The position numbers and the translations under genes are program-made. From contig JASWHV010000005.1 of assembly GCA_030760725.1 (NCBI GenBank), forward strand, positions 25,925,241-25,989,240: 64,000 bases of DNA, written 5' to 3'. Below the pieces are notes generated by a model, which was not told the DNA's origin, made no database searches, and saw only the letters and a list, made by a program, of their open reading frames with translations. Numbering within the stretch: position 1 is the first letter of the stretch; each line of letters opens with the position of its first letter. Positions 44,088 through 54,621 of the stretch are shown here, one piece after another. The DNA comes from Neostapfia colusana (Eukaryota; Streptophyta; Magnoliopsida; Poales; Poaceae).

Positions 44088-44867
44088 ATGGTTCGCATGA
44101 TTCGCACCGCTCGTAAGTCCACGGGAGGGAGAGTTCCCGTAGTTGCCCTTGCTGAAAGAGAGGAGAGTCGTCCAGTGACGTACCTTTCCTACGGATTGGC
44201 GGTAGGAGATTTGTTGCGCCGTCTTCGACGTATGCTCGAAGCCGCCGGCAATACGGGCAAGCTCATCATCCACTATAACTCCACCAGGACCATCCGTGAG
44301 AAGAGGGAAGAATGGAGTTTGGAGATGAGGATTATACACGAGAATCAGCTGCTTAAGATTCACCACTCTCCAGCTTGTCGAGCAACACAAGTTGACGCGG
44401 AGAGAGATGTCACCTGGGGGGCCATCACCTGCCAGAGTCACATCTATCGTCGCCACTTGGACAAAACTGAGTACATGTATGTCCTCCAACGTGAGAGTGG
44501 TACCACGGAGTACAAGTACCCACCGGTGCAGCAAGGGACTTCCCATGAGCACATGGACTTGTGCTTGGAGGATGCTGCTATGCTCAGCACTCGACTGCAG
44601 GAGTGTCAACAAGAGCTTCAGGATGTCCGAGACACCCTGAAGGAAACGGAGGCATTGCTGCGAGCTTGCTTAAAGGCGAGAGAAAGAGGAGATGAGAATG
44701 AACTGTGTGTCACCGTGAGTGATCCATGGACCCCTGACTCCCCGGATCGCCGAGCAATCAGGCGTCGTCGCACTTCTCCACCAGCAGCCTCCCCACCCAA
44801 AGCAGAGTCAGAAGGTAGCCGAAATGAGGAGGAAGATCCCGAGGAGCCAGCTCAAGAGGACGAGTAG
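44088..44867 (+). CDS. Extra ORF (ORF0) of element F with a histone H3-like N-terminal tail
   Basis: A separate 259-codon frame between primer site and gag, in a different phase from gag. I do not recognise it as any standard retrotransposon protein. Residues 7-14 are TARKSTGG, identical to and at the same positions as histone H3 (initiator Met counted). Thirteen of the first 22 residues agree without gaps, including the H3 Arg2, Lys9, Ser10, Pro16, Leu20 and Ala21 positions; Lys4, Lys14 and Lys18 are replaced. The rest is not a histone fold. It has leucines every seventh residue (170, 177, 184, 191) in a likely coiled coil (about 157-200), an Arg-rich stretch (221-228) that could act as a nuclear signal, and an acidic tail (239-259). 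A chromatin-directed or decoy role is inference only. The ATG follows an acceptor-like TTTTAG directly. Confidence 0.8.
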   Translation: MVRMIRTARKSTGGRVPVVALAEREESRPVTYLSYGLAVGDLLRRLRRMLEAAGNTGKLIIHYNSTRTIREKREEWSLEMRIIHENQLLKIHHSPACRATQVDAERDVTWGAITCQSHIYRRHLDKTEYMYVLQRESGTTEYKYPPVQQGTSHEHMDLCLEDAAMLSTRLQECQQELQDVRDTLKETEALLRACLKARERGDENELCVTVSDPWTPDSPDRRAIRRRRTSPPAASPPKAESEGSRNEEEDPEEPAQEDE

Positions 44868-45168
44868 TGTAGAGTCTTTCCCCTAGCTAGCAAGAGGTCG
44901 AGTAGTCGAGTCGTTACGTAGTTAATGGTGTGATAATGCTTGGTGTGTGACGTGAGTTGTGGAAGCCATGAGCAATTGTCCACAGCCTCGTCTTCAGATT
45001 GTTTTGCTTTGGTGTGTAAACCCACAGGAAATAATAGTGCATTTGTTTGGTGTGAGATATAAACCCTCGTAAAATTTTAACAAAGCTTCAACACTACAAA
45101 GTACAAACAAGTGAAAGTAGTAAGATGATACTAAATGCTTTCAAATTAACATTGGTTGATTCTGCCAG
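44868..45168 (+). other. Spacer between ORF0 and gag of element F
   Basis: 301 bp with no coding frame I support. It ends in TTGGTTGATTCTGCCAG, an acceptor-like tract touching the gag ATG. Confidence 0.6.
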
Positions 45169-48100
45169 ATGGCCGGAAGAGGAAAAGGACGTGCTGCCAA
45201 CCCCGCCAACAACAATGATGAGGCATGCAACCCTCATCTTTCTGGAGGCCAGGACCGGGGTGGTCGCCGTGAAGAAGTTGACCCTCTCCACCAAATGCTG
45301 GAGAATCAAAATCAGTTCATCCAGAACTTGACTCAAGTGGTGGCCAACTTGCATCAAGTTCCACCTCCACAAGCTGCACCACGCCAACCAAGGTTGAGTG
45401 AGTTTCTAGGGACTCAACCTCCAAAGTTTGCAAGTGCTGCTGAACCTCTGGAGGCAGATGATTGGCTGAAGACCATTGAAAGTAAGATGAGGATCATACA
45501 GTGCCAAGGGTATGAGAGGGTGCTGTTTGCCTCTCATCAATTGCATGGACCTGCTGCTGATTGGTGGACCGCCTACGTGGCCGCCCATCATGACCCTGAG
45601 AGCATCACTTGGGAAGAGTTCAAGCGTAGCTTCCGCAACCACTACATCCCAAGGGGTGAACTCAAAAACAAGAGGAAAGAGTTTTTGGGACTGCAGCAGG
45701 GAAACATGACGGTGAGGGAATACCTCACTAAATTCACTCAACTATCCCGTTATGCCCCACGGGACATAGAGACTGACGAGCAGAAACAAGATTGTTTCGT
45801 GGAAGGGCTTACCGCAGAAATGCAGTGTGCAATGTCCTCAAATGAGTATGAAAGCTTTCAAAAGATGGTGGACAGAACGTTTGTGGTGGAAAGGAAGCTA
45901 AAGGCCCTGGAAAATGAGAATAAGAGGAAGGCTGGGTGGTCACATCAAGCCTCAGGGAGCAACACCCGCCCACGTATGATGCAGCAACCTACGGGGCAGA
46001 CGAGCCGTGCTGCGGTACCCTATTCAGCACCAAGAGGGTACAACCCAAACTACAGGCCTCCCGCAGCACCAGCACAGCCGCAACGTCAGTTTGTACAGCA
46101 GCCTCGCCCCGCATATCCACCTCGACCAGCAGTGCAAGGACCCCCAAACCAACCCCAAGACAACAAGGGCCAAGCATCTAAGATTGGGGTGCAATGTTTC
46201 AGCTGTGGTGAAGTGGGGCACTACGCCCATAAGTGTCCAAAGAAGAAGCCCACGCAGCCACAGCAGCAGAACGTAATGAGAGGACGGGTGAACCACGTCA
46301 CTATGGAGGAAGCACAAGAGGCACCCGACGTGGTAGTTGGTAAGTTTCCTGCCAATTTACACCTTGCAACTCCGCTGTTTGATTCTGGTGCTACCCATTC
46401 GTTCATTGCTCAAGGGTTTGTTAAGAAGCATGACCTAGCAACCACACAAATGAACCATATGCTAGCGGTAAACTCTCCAGGTGGAGAAATAAGGACAAGA
46501 CAAGTGTGTCCCAAAGTGAACCTAAACATTAATGAGGTAGTATTTACCGCTAACCTCATAGTGATCGATTCACAAGGGATAGATATTATTTTGGGTATGG
46601 ATTGGTTGACCAAACATAAAGGAATCATCCATTGTTCGACCAGAACGGTGGAACTAACTCACCCTAGTGGCACAAGAGTAAAGTTCATAACGATACACGA
46701 GCCTAGGAGGGACATTAAATTAAATCAAGTGGAGGTGAAAGTTGAGGAAATCAGGACTATCAGGGAATATCCAGATGTTTTTCCGGAGGAGTTGCCAGGT
46801 ATGCCTCCCGACCGTGACGTGGAATTCGCGATTGAGCTAGTACCGGGAACAGCCCCGATATACAAGAGACCTTATCGAATGGACTCCAAGCAGCTAGAAG
46901 AGCTCAAGGATCATTTGAGAGAATTGACGGAAAAGGGGTATGTTCGCCCTAGTTCCTCACCATGGGGAGCTCCGGTGATATTTGTGCCTAAGAAAGATGG
47001 AACTCAAAGGTTATGCGTGGATTACCGTGCCTTGAATGAGGTGACCATCAAGAACAAGTACCCATTACCCCGCATTGAAGACTTGTTTGATCAGTTGAGG
47101 GGAGCTTGCGTGTTCTCGAAAATTGATCTCAGGTCGGGATACCACCAACTCAAGATAAGGCAATCTGATATTCCCAGGACAGCTTTCGTATCTCGGTACG
47201 GTCTGTATGAATACACTGTCATGCCTTTCGGGCTAACCAATGCCCCGGCATATTTCATGTACCTCATGAACAAGGTATTCATGGAATATCTGGACAAATT
47301 TGTGGTGGTTTTCATAGATGATATTCTCGTCTTCTCCAAAGATGAAGAAGAACATGAGAAACATCTAAGGTTGGTGTTACAGAGGCTGAGAGAACACCAA
47401 CTATATGCCAGGTTGAGCAAGTGTGAGTTTTGGCTGAAGAGAGTTCCCTTTTTAGGACATATAATCTCGGAGGGAGGAATCTCTGTAGATCCCGCCAAAA
47501 TCGAAGATATCCAGAAGTGGAAAACCCCTGAAAATGTCGAGGAAGTTCGAAGCTTTTTGGGATTGGCTGGATACTATCGACGGTTTATTGAGGGATTCTC
47601 CAAGATCTCGAGACCTCTCACCAAACTGTTGGAGAAGGGGATCACATTCACCTGGACGCCCCAGTGCGATACGAGCTTCCAGGAGTTAAAGAAGAGATTG
47701 ACAACAGCCCCAGTGTTGGTTATGCCAGATATGCAGAAGAATTTCATAGTGTACTGCGATGCCTCTGGAAATGGGATGGGATGTGTTCTCATGCAAGAAG
47801 GACATGTCGTGGCATATGCATCCCGGCAGCTTCGGAAGCACGAGAAGAACTATCCTACACATGACCTAGAACTAGCTGCAGTGGTACACGCGTTGAAAAT
47901 TTGGCGGCACTATTTGATGGGGAAGAGGACAGAGATATATACGGATCATAAGAGTTTGAAGTACATATTCACACAGCCAGATCTCAACCTCAGACAAAGG
48001 AGATGGTTAGAGCTAATCAATGACTTTGATGTGGGCATCAACTATCATCCCGGGAAAGCAAACGTCGTGGCCGATGCTTTGAGTCGGAAAGTGCAGGTCA

Positions 48101-49638
48101 ATAAGTTGAGCTTGAAGGACATGCCTGCAGAATTGAAGGACGAGGTTATAAGGCTCAATCTATGTCTAGTAAATAGTGGTGAAGCCATCGCCATGGAAGT
48201 GGACTCCACACTCGAGCAAGACATACGCGAGGGTCAAAAGAATGATGAGAGGATACAAGAGATCAGACAGCTCATCAAGGAAAATAAAGCTCCTGGTTTT
48301 AGAGAGGATGAACAAGGAACGGTGTGCCACGGGAAAAGGATCTGCGTGCCAGAAGTAAAGGAGATCCGTGAATTAATTTTGAAGGAGGCTCACGATTCCG
48401 ACTATTCCATTCATCCTGGGAGTACGAAGATGTACCAGGACCTCAAGAGCAGGTATTGGTGGTATGGCATGAAGCGAGATGTTGCGGAACATGTTGCCCA
48501 ATGTGACACATGTCAGTTGGTGAAAGCAGAACATCAACGACCCGCGGGATTGCTGCAACCACTCAAAGTGCCTGAATGGAAGTGGGAAGAAATCAGCATG
48601 GATTTTATCGTGGGATTGCCTAGGACCCAATCCGGGTATGATTCAATATGGGTCATTATTGATAGGCTAACCAAGGTAGCTCATTTCATCCCTGTGAAAG
48701 AAAGCTACAGCGGATCCAAATTGGCAGAATTGTACATGTCAAGGATTGTGTGTTACCATGGAGTGCCAAAGAAGATAGTGTCGGACCGAGGGACACAGTT
48801 CACCTCGAGGTTTTGGCAGAAGTTGCATGAAACCATGGGAACCCATCTGAACTTCAGCTCTGCCTATCATCCCCAAACTGACGGGCAGACGGAGAGAACC
48901 AATCAGATCCTTGAAGATATGTTAAGGGCATGTGCACTCAAAAACAATAGAAGTTGGGACAAGAACTTACCGTATGCGGAGTTTTCCTATAACAACAGCT
49001 ATCAAGCTAGTATGAAGATGTCACCGTTTGAAGCTTTGTATGGAAGGAAGTGCAGAACTCCCCTATTTTGGAACCAAACAGGAGAAAGTAAAGTGTTTGG
49101 TCCAGAAGTGCTACATGAAGCCGAGGCAAAGGTGAGGGAGATTCGCAACAACTTGAGGATAGCACAAACACGCCAGAAGAGTTATGCTGATGTACGAAGA
49201 AGAGAGCTCGTTTTCAACGTGGGAGACTATGTTTATCTCAAGGTGTCCCCTATCAGAGGACTTCGTCGGTTCAAGGTGAAAGGGAAGTTGTCACCTCGAT
49301 ACATCGGACCCTTTCAAGTTTTGGAAAGAAAAGGCGAAGTGGCGTACCAACTAGAGTTACCGGTTCATCTATCGGACGTGCACGATGTATTCCATGTGTC
49401 ACAACTCAAGAAATGCCTGAGGACGCCTGAAGAGGTGTTACCCATGAATGAAGTGGATGTAGCTGAAGATTTGTCTTATACCGAGCAACCCTACAAGATT
49501 TTGGAGACAATGGAACGCCTCACCAGAAATAAAAGAATCCGTATGTGCAAGGTGCAGTGGAAGCATCACTCAGAAGAGGAAGCTACCTGGGAATGGGAAG
49601 ATGAGCTCAAGGCACAATTTCCGGAATTGTTTTCTTAG
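45169..49638 (+). CDS. Gag-pol polyprotein of element F (intact)
   Basis: One frame of 1489 codons starting at an ATG. In order: Gag with the capsid region (about residues 70-215); a Pro/Gln-rich stretch; a CCHC knuckle (Cys343-Cys356); protease DSGA (Asp405) with ILGMDWL; reverse transcriptase (FIDD 715-718); RNase H (CDAS, Asp864); integrase with an HHCC finger (His1075, His1082, Cys1112, Cys1115) and D,D-35-E (Asp1145, Asp1206, Glu1242); and a chromodomain (about 1445-1485, EEATWE). Every catalytic residue I can check is present and no stop or frameshift is seen. The first residues, MAGRGKGR, resemble histone H2A/H4 tails. In chromoviruses the chromodomain is thought to guide integration to modified chromatin. 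Confidence 0.97.
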   Translation: MAGRGKGRAANPANNNDEACNPHLSGGQDRGGRREEVDPLHQMLENQNQFIQNLTQVVANLHQVPPPQAAPRQPRLSEFLGTQPPKFASAAEPLEADDWLKTIESKMRIIQCQGYERVLFASHQLHGPAADWWTAYVAAHHDPESITWEEFKRSFRNHYIPRGELKNKRKEFLGLQQGNMTVREYLTKFTQLSRYAPRDIETDEQKQDCFVEGLTAEMQCAMSSNEYESFQKMVDRTFVVERKLKALENENKRKAGWSHQASGSNTRPRMMQQPTGQTSRAAVPYSAPRGYNPNYRPPAAPAQPQRQFVQQPRPAYPPRPAVQGPPNQPQDNKGQASKIGVQCFSCGEVGHYAHKCPKKKPTQPQQQNVMRGRVNHVTMEEAQEAPDVVVGKFPANLHLATPLFDSGATHSFIAQGFVKKHDLATTQMNHMLAVNSPGGEIRTRQVCPKVNLNINEVVFTANLIVIDSQGIDIILGMDWLTKHKGIIHCSTRTVELTHPSGTRVKFITIHEPRRDIKLNQVEVKVEEIRTIREYPDVFPEELPGMPPDRDVEFAIELVPGTAPIYKRPYRMDSKQLEELKDHLRELTEKGYVRPSSSPWGAPVIFVPKKDGTQRLCVDYRALNEVTIKNKYPLPRIEDLFDQLRGACVFSKIDLRSGYHQLKIRQSDIPRTAFVSRYGLYEYTVMPFGLTNAPAYFMYLMNKVFMEYLDKFVVVFIDDILVFSKDEEEHEKHLRLVLQRLREHQLYARLSKCEFWLKRVPFLGHIISEGGISVDPAKIEDIQKWKTPENVEEVRSFLGLAGYYRRFIEGFSKISRPLTKLLEKGITFTWTPQCDTSFQELKKRLTTAPVLVMPDMQKNFIVYCDASGNGMGCVLMQEGHVVAYASRQLRKHEKNYPTHDLELAAVVHALKIWRHYLMGKRTEIYTDHKSLKYIFTQPDLNLRQRRWLELINDFDVGINYHPGKANVVADALSRKVQVNKLSLKDMPAELKDEVIRLNLCLVNSGEAIAMEVDSTLEQDIREGQKNDERIQEIRQLIKENKAPGFREDEQGTVCHGKRICVPEVKEIRELILKEAHDSDYSIHPGSTKMYQDLKSRYWWYGMKRDVAEHVAQCDTCQLVKAEHQRPAGLLQPLKVPEWKWEEISMDFIVGLPRTQSGYDSIWVIIDRLTKVAHFIPVKESYSGSKLAELYMSRIVCYHGVPKKIVSDRGTQFTSRFWQKLHETMGTHLNFSSAYHPQTDGQTERTNQILEDMLRACALKNNRSWDKNLPYAEFSYNNSYQASMKMSPFEALYGRKCRTPLFWNQTGESKVFGPEVLHEAEAKVREIRNNLRIAQTRQKSYADVRRRELVFNVGDYVYLKVSPIRGLRRFKVKGKLSPRYIGPFQVLERKGEVAYQLELPVHLSDVHDVFHVSQLKKCLRTPEEVLPMNEVDVAEDLSYTEQPYKILETMERLTRNKRIRMCKVQWKHHSEEEATWEWEDELKAQFPELFS

Positions 49639-49645
49639 AAACACC

Positions 49646-49680
49646 AATCTCGAGGACGAGATTTCTTTTAAGGGGGGTAG
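49646..49680 (+). promoter_or_regulatory. Hairpin and polypurine tract of element F
   Basis: AATCTCG-AGGA-CGAGATT (7-bp stem, 49646-49663) precedes TTTTAAGGGGGGTAG (49666-49680), three bases before the 3' LTR. The tract primes plus-strand synthesis. Confidence 0.85.
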
Positions 49681-49683
49681 AGC

Positions 49684-52600
49684 TGTAACACCCCAAATTT
49701 TGATTTAAAACTCTAAACCATGTTTAGAGGGGAATTTAAAAATTTTTGGACGTGTTGCATGTTTTGCAAAAATTCAAATTCAAACTGGAATTCAAATTAT
49801 ACTCAAAACAGAAAAGAAATGGAAAAAGAAAAAGAGAAAACGGGAAAAAACTGGCCAGTGGGCCGAAACCCGCCAGCCGGCCCAGCTACTGCCGCACCAG
49901 CCCGCCCCCGCGCGCGCCGCGCTGCCCCTCACCGACGGGTGGGACCCACCTGTCATCCCTAACCCCGAGCCCCCGCGACCCCGGACTTTTCTCCCGAGCG
50001 CGCGAAATCGCAACCGATCGGGAAAGCCCGTCCCGCAGCCGAATTCTGGTCCCAGAGGACTCCAACTCGATCACAACAGACCCACCGCCCTCCCCCGGCT
50101 ATAAAACCCCCGATCCGATCAGTTTTTCTCACGCGATCGCCGATTTTCACTCCGGTGAGCACCGAGACTTCGCCGGTGAATTCTGGCCGATCTAAGCTCG
50201 GAAACTCTGATCTAACTCGCTGGTCTTGATCCACCGCCTCCGGGGAACTTTGCAGGTGCAGAAAACCCGAAGACTTACGGTGTAAATCCAGCGCCGACGA
50301 GCTTCGCCGTGGTTTTGCCTCGGACCTCGCCGCCGATCACTTTCCAGGACCCCCGAGCTCGAGAAAACCCCCGAGGTGAGATCCCTGACCTCCCCTCTAC
50401 CGATCTATGCCATGAGATCACAGTTTTAGGCAGAATTCTCGAGGATCCGAAACTTTCCGGCGAGATCGCCGCTTCCCGCCGCCGTGCGCCGCCGGCAGCG
50501 CCGCCCGCGCTCGATCAGAGCGACGTGGCCGCTTGTGCGCCGTTTATTTTAAATCGCACGGTAGACTTTAAAACCCCGCGTACCGGTTCGATGTTATAAT
50601 CTCAGCCGTCGGTTTAAAATCGGATGGTCCACGTCAACCCCGCATTATAAAGACTGGAATTCTTACGTGCTACCCCCTGGGGTTCTCGGGAAATAAGAGC
50701 TAGCCCCGGAAACTTCAGATCTAGCCCCTGGAACTCCAGAAAATCATGTAAATTCATTTAAAAATCAGTTTTAGCCCCTGGACTTAATAAAAATTAGGTA
50801 AAACACCTCTGATAAGTGTAGCTAGACCCCTGGAAATTATGAAAATAATATTATAGATCCTGTAATGGGGAGAATTAATTATTTTAGCCCTGTTTAGTAT
50901 TTAATTTAGAAAATTGAATATGTAACTAGTGTTTAAAAATTAAAAGTGGGACAAACATAATTGTCAAAATTAATTAAAAGCTTTCTCAGTACTTAGAAAA
51001 CTTTGGAGTGAGATAAAAATATATTTTTGGGCTGAAATGAATCTGTTTCATCTATTATTCACATTTATTAGTATAGGGACACATTTTTAAGTAAAGAATA
51101 GTTGTAGAAAAATAGGGAAAATAATTATGAAATAGTTTACATCAGAGGCCAAGGTCAAAATATGTTATTAAATTATTTAGGACCAGAACCTATATTGTTT
51201 AGATGATGTGTATTACTAATTTCATAATAAAATACACAATTATGCATAGGAATATAAATCTGAAATTATAGCAACTAGTAAATGATAAATGGAGTTTTTA
51301 AAATCCAAAGAGTTCAGTTTAGGGTTGATAGAAATTATGAAGGCACATATGGAGAAGAAAAATACTTTTCATACATACTTGGTAGTTTAATATAAGGAAT
51401 TTATTTAAAACTGAAACACACATATATACATATATATATATATATAGCATGTGAGTATAAATGTGAACACCAAAGTAGGAATCATACACATATAAATAAA
51501 AGTGTATGCAAGCCACAAATCAACACACATAGAGTATCCACAACACATATAATGGTAAAGAACTTTCATAAATGTGAATGTGTGGTTTGTATGAAGTAGA
51601 AGTGTGAACTATGTCTTATGATTGTTGTTTTTCTTTTGCTATGTGTGATGGTATGAAGTAGAACCTGTTCAAGAGCAAGCTATCACTTTCCAAGATCAGG
51701 ACTACCCATTTCAAGAGCAGCAAGAAGGAGGCAAGTGTCCTTGACCACTTTGATCCTATGCTAGGATGTGTAGATAGAATTATTTGCATTGTCAAGTTAA
51801 ATATGAAACCCATGCTAGGAAGTTTCCCTAGAATTGCATTACCTTGTTTCCTTGTAGCTTGGGTTGGGATTTATTTTGTCATGTCATTTATTTACATGCA
51901 TATGCTTAGCCATGCTTAGAATGGGATACTTGGGATATGAGGTCATCAGTTTATTTTACCATACTCTTGAATGAGATATTGTGAGTTATGTAGAGGTAGG
52001 GATCAAGGCAAGTTGGATGTTTTGGTTGTGTGCTGGGTGCACGAGACTTGGGTTTGTGTTTAGTACTTGCCTAGATCCTAAGGACCGGTTCATGGAGCAT
52101 GTAACCTGGCTTTACAGTGCCAACCACATGCTGAGATGGGGCAGCTTGGCCAATTAATTAGGTGTATCCCCGGCGTAGTATGGGTGTGTTGGATGGTGCG
52201 GGGAGTAGGTGTCAGCTGGACTACCATATGAACCGCAAGGCTCAAGAGGGGGCCACTGCAGAGGGGTTGGAGCCTCTTGTATGCTGTTAGGGGTGAAACC
52301 TCAGTGGGCCCACGCTCGTCGGGAATCCCTTTGTAAAGGCTTCGTAGTGATCTCCTGGCTGCACACCTGGGAAGTGTGAATGTGGATCATAGCCACTGGC
52401 ATAATGGAGGTTCTTTTAGTCCACCCGGCAACGGGGGATGAAATCACTACATGTGGGTACAGTGGTACAAACTCTGCAGAGTCAAAACTGTCTTGACAGC
52501 CGTGCTCACGGTTAAGAGCGGCCTGGACTTATTCATGATTAGAGGATTGACGGTTTTGGAAGTTAAGCGGGGAGCTTAACATTGGTAATGATGTTATGGT

Positions 52601-53124
52601 TATTGGATTATGATGATGGGATGGGAGATTTGGACCATTTCACCTGTGTAGTAATATAGGTGCTTAATAAGCTAAGGTGATAGGTATTAATTGCGTAGTG
52701 CTTTAACCATGAGTTCAATCTCTCCTTGTTCTAGCCCTGCATGATATAATTTTTCCACACTTGCTGAGTACCATTGGTACTCAACCTTGCATATTTGTTG
52801 GTTTATATTGCTGCTCAGGTCAAGATAATGAGGTGGTGTATAATGACCAAGACTTTGGACCCGAAGAAGGTTTCTAGGTTCATGGAGACCCCGGGCAACG
52901 CCTGTGATGGAGCCCAAAAAGAATAATATTCCGCTGCTAGTTTATTTACTTGTGATGAACTTATTATTGTCCATCGAGACATTTACTATGTAAGACTTAC
53001 TTATATTCGACACCTGGCTTGTAATAAATGATGCTTCACTATTTGTCATCGCATGTATGAGAAAATGATCCTGGCATACATGTGATATTCACTTGGTTGT
53101 TCTTCGGAAAAACCGGGTGTGACA
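49684..53124 (+). repeat. 3' LTR of element F (3441 bp)
   Basis: Near-identical copy of 40429-43871, with the same TATA region, AT microsatellite, hairpin (52765-52783) and end. It is followed by the GACAT duplication and the interrupted protease of E. Confidence 0.96.
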
Positions 53125-53129
53125 GACAT

Positions 53130-54621
53130 TCCTAAGATTGCATCAATCTTTTGTCCCGTAAGGATAAACAAGGTAGTGGGATACATCTTCCCACCTAAGC
53201 ACAGTGATGCTTTTGGAATCATCATATTCGCTGAAATCTTCCCTCCCGGTGAGCAAATCACATATGAATACTCGGTTGGGAAGACTGGCAGTTGATGCTT
53301 AGCCATATATGATGCACTTATGAAACTGTGGGTTGCACCCGAATCAAATAAGATGATGATTGCACGGTCCTTGAGAGTGAACGTACCTGCCAGCACGTTG
53401 TCTCCTTCCGGGGCGTCCTCATTGTCGAGGTAACGAACGCCTCCAGGTCGCTGACCTCCCTTCTTCACTGGTGGTCGGCCTCGAGCACCGCCCTGATATT
53501 GGGCTAGCCCGCTGCTTTGCTGCCCCTGTGGACAGTCCTTCGAGAAGTGACCCACCTGGCCACAAGTATAACATGTGTAGCGAGGCGGTTCTCCGCTGAC
53601 CGGTGGACGGAATCCCAGGGCGTGTTGTGGCGGTAGAAAAATGCCCGGGGTACAATCTGCTGCTGTTGCGGTCGCGGTGGTGGCATCGGTGGTCCGAATG
53701 GGTGTAGCTGGAAAGAACGACCCCCAAACAGTTGAGGTCTTGCCGGTGGATGCCATTGTTGACCGGATGGTGTCCGATACACCATGCGGTATTTTTGAAG
53801 AGCTCCACCCCCGCTGCTCGGTGGAGCGCTGCGCTTCCGCTGCTCAGCTGCAAATTCCCGCTGCGCATCCTCTTGCATAATCGCGGCATTGACGAGGTCG
53901 TTGAAGGTGCCGCGATTGCATTGCGTGAGGTGAGTCTTCATCTCGGGGTTTAACCCCCGATAGAACTGCTCGCACTTCTTCTCCTCCGTGGAGATGTAAT
54001 CCGATGCATACTGCGCCATATGGTTGAACACACGGGAGTAGTCGTGGGCACTCCTCCCGCCTTGCTTCAGTTCCAAGAACTCTTGGAACTTCCTCTTCAT
54101 CATCCCGGGAGGTATGTGATAGGCGCGGAACGCCTCCCGGAACTCCTGCCATTGGACGGCGTGGCCAGCAGGTAGTGAGGTGACATAATTCGCCCACCAC
54201 GCACTGGCGGCACTGTGAACCTGCTGCACCGCGAAAAGAGTCTTCTGCTGCTCCATGCATTGGAGCAGCCCAAACTTGGACTCGATCGTCCGCAGCCAGT
54301 TGTCGGCCTCCAGTGGTTCCGCCGCTTCATTGAACACCGGAGGATGCGTACTCATGAAATCCGAGTACGTCGTGATGTGGAGCTCCTGAGGCCTCCTCTC
54401 TTGACGCATCCCCGCCTGGGACGTATTCTTCACAATCATGTGGAGCAGGTCGGTCTGCTCCTCACGAGAGCCCACCAGCACCGAAATTACATCCGCTAGT
54501 GTAAGCGGAGGCGGCGGTGGTGGTTGTTGCTGCGGGGTGTTGTCGTAGGCAGGTGGCTGGGAGTCATCCCCCCCTGCTGACTAGAGCCCCTGGCCTCGTG
54601 CGTGGTCCGGGTACGAACCAT
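53130..54621 (-). pseudogene. Gag and protease start of element E, disrupted
   Basis: On minus the ATG is at 54621-54619, directly after GGTTGCAG. The start reads MVRTRTTHEARG. A run of seven C's on plus (54568-54574) puts the frame out; the following frame (54481 down) carries the capsid region (WLRTIESKFG, WWANYV). A second shift near 53640-53655 leads to the frame with the CCHC knuckle (CYTCGQVGHFSKDC) and protease (LFDSGATHSFIS). The protease stops at ILGM, where F is inserted; SWL resumes at 40428. Without the shifts and F it would be an ordinary chromovirus gag. Confidence 0.9.

Larger units (their letters stand above)
40429..53124 (+). mobile_element. Element F: complete, intact, young Tekay-type chromovirus with an extra ORF (12.7 kb)
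   Basis: Both LTRs (40429-43871 and 49684-53124) run TGTAACACCC...GTGTGACA and are flanked by an exact GACAT duplication (40424-40428 and 53125-53129). By eye they differ at about ten bases plus two single-base indels over 3.44 kb, so insertion was recent. Inside are a primer site, an extra 259-aa ORF, an intact gag-pol of 1489 aa, a hairpin and a polypurine tract. Everything needed for autonomous movement is visible and unbroken. It lies in the protease of element E. Confidence 0.97.

Noticed and set aside
44058..44612. 184-codon minus-strand frame over ORF0 of F
   Set aside because: It is the mirror of ORF0. The plus frame has the start context and the H3-like tail; the minus frame shows nothing recognisable.
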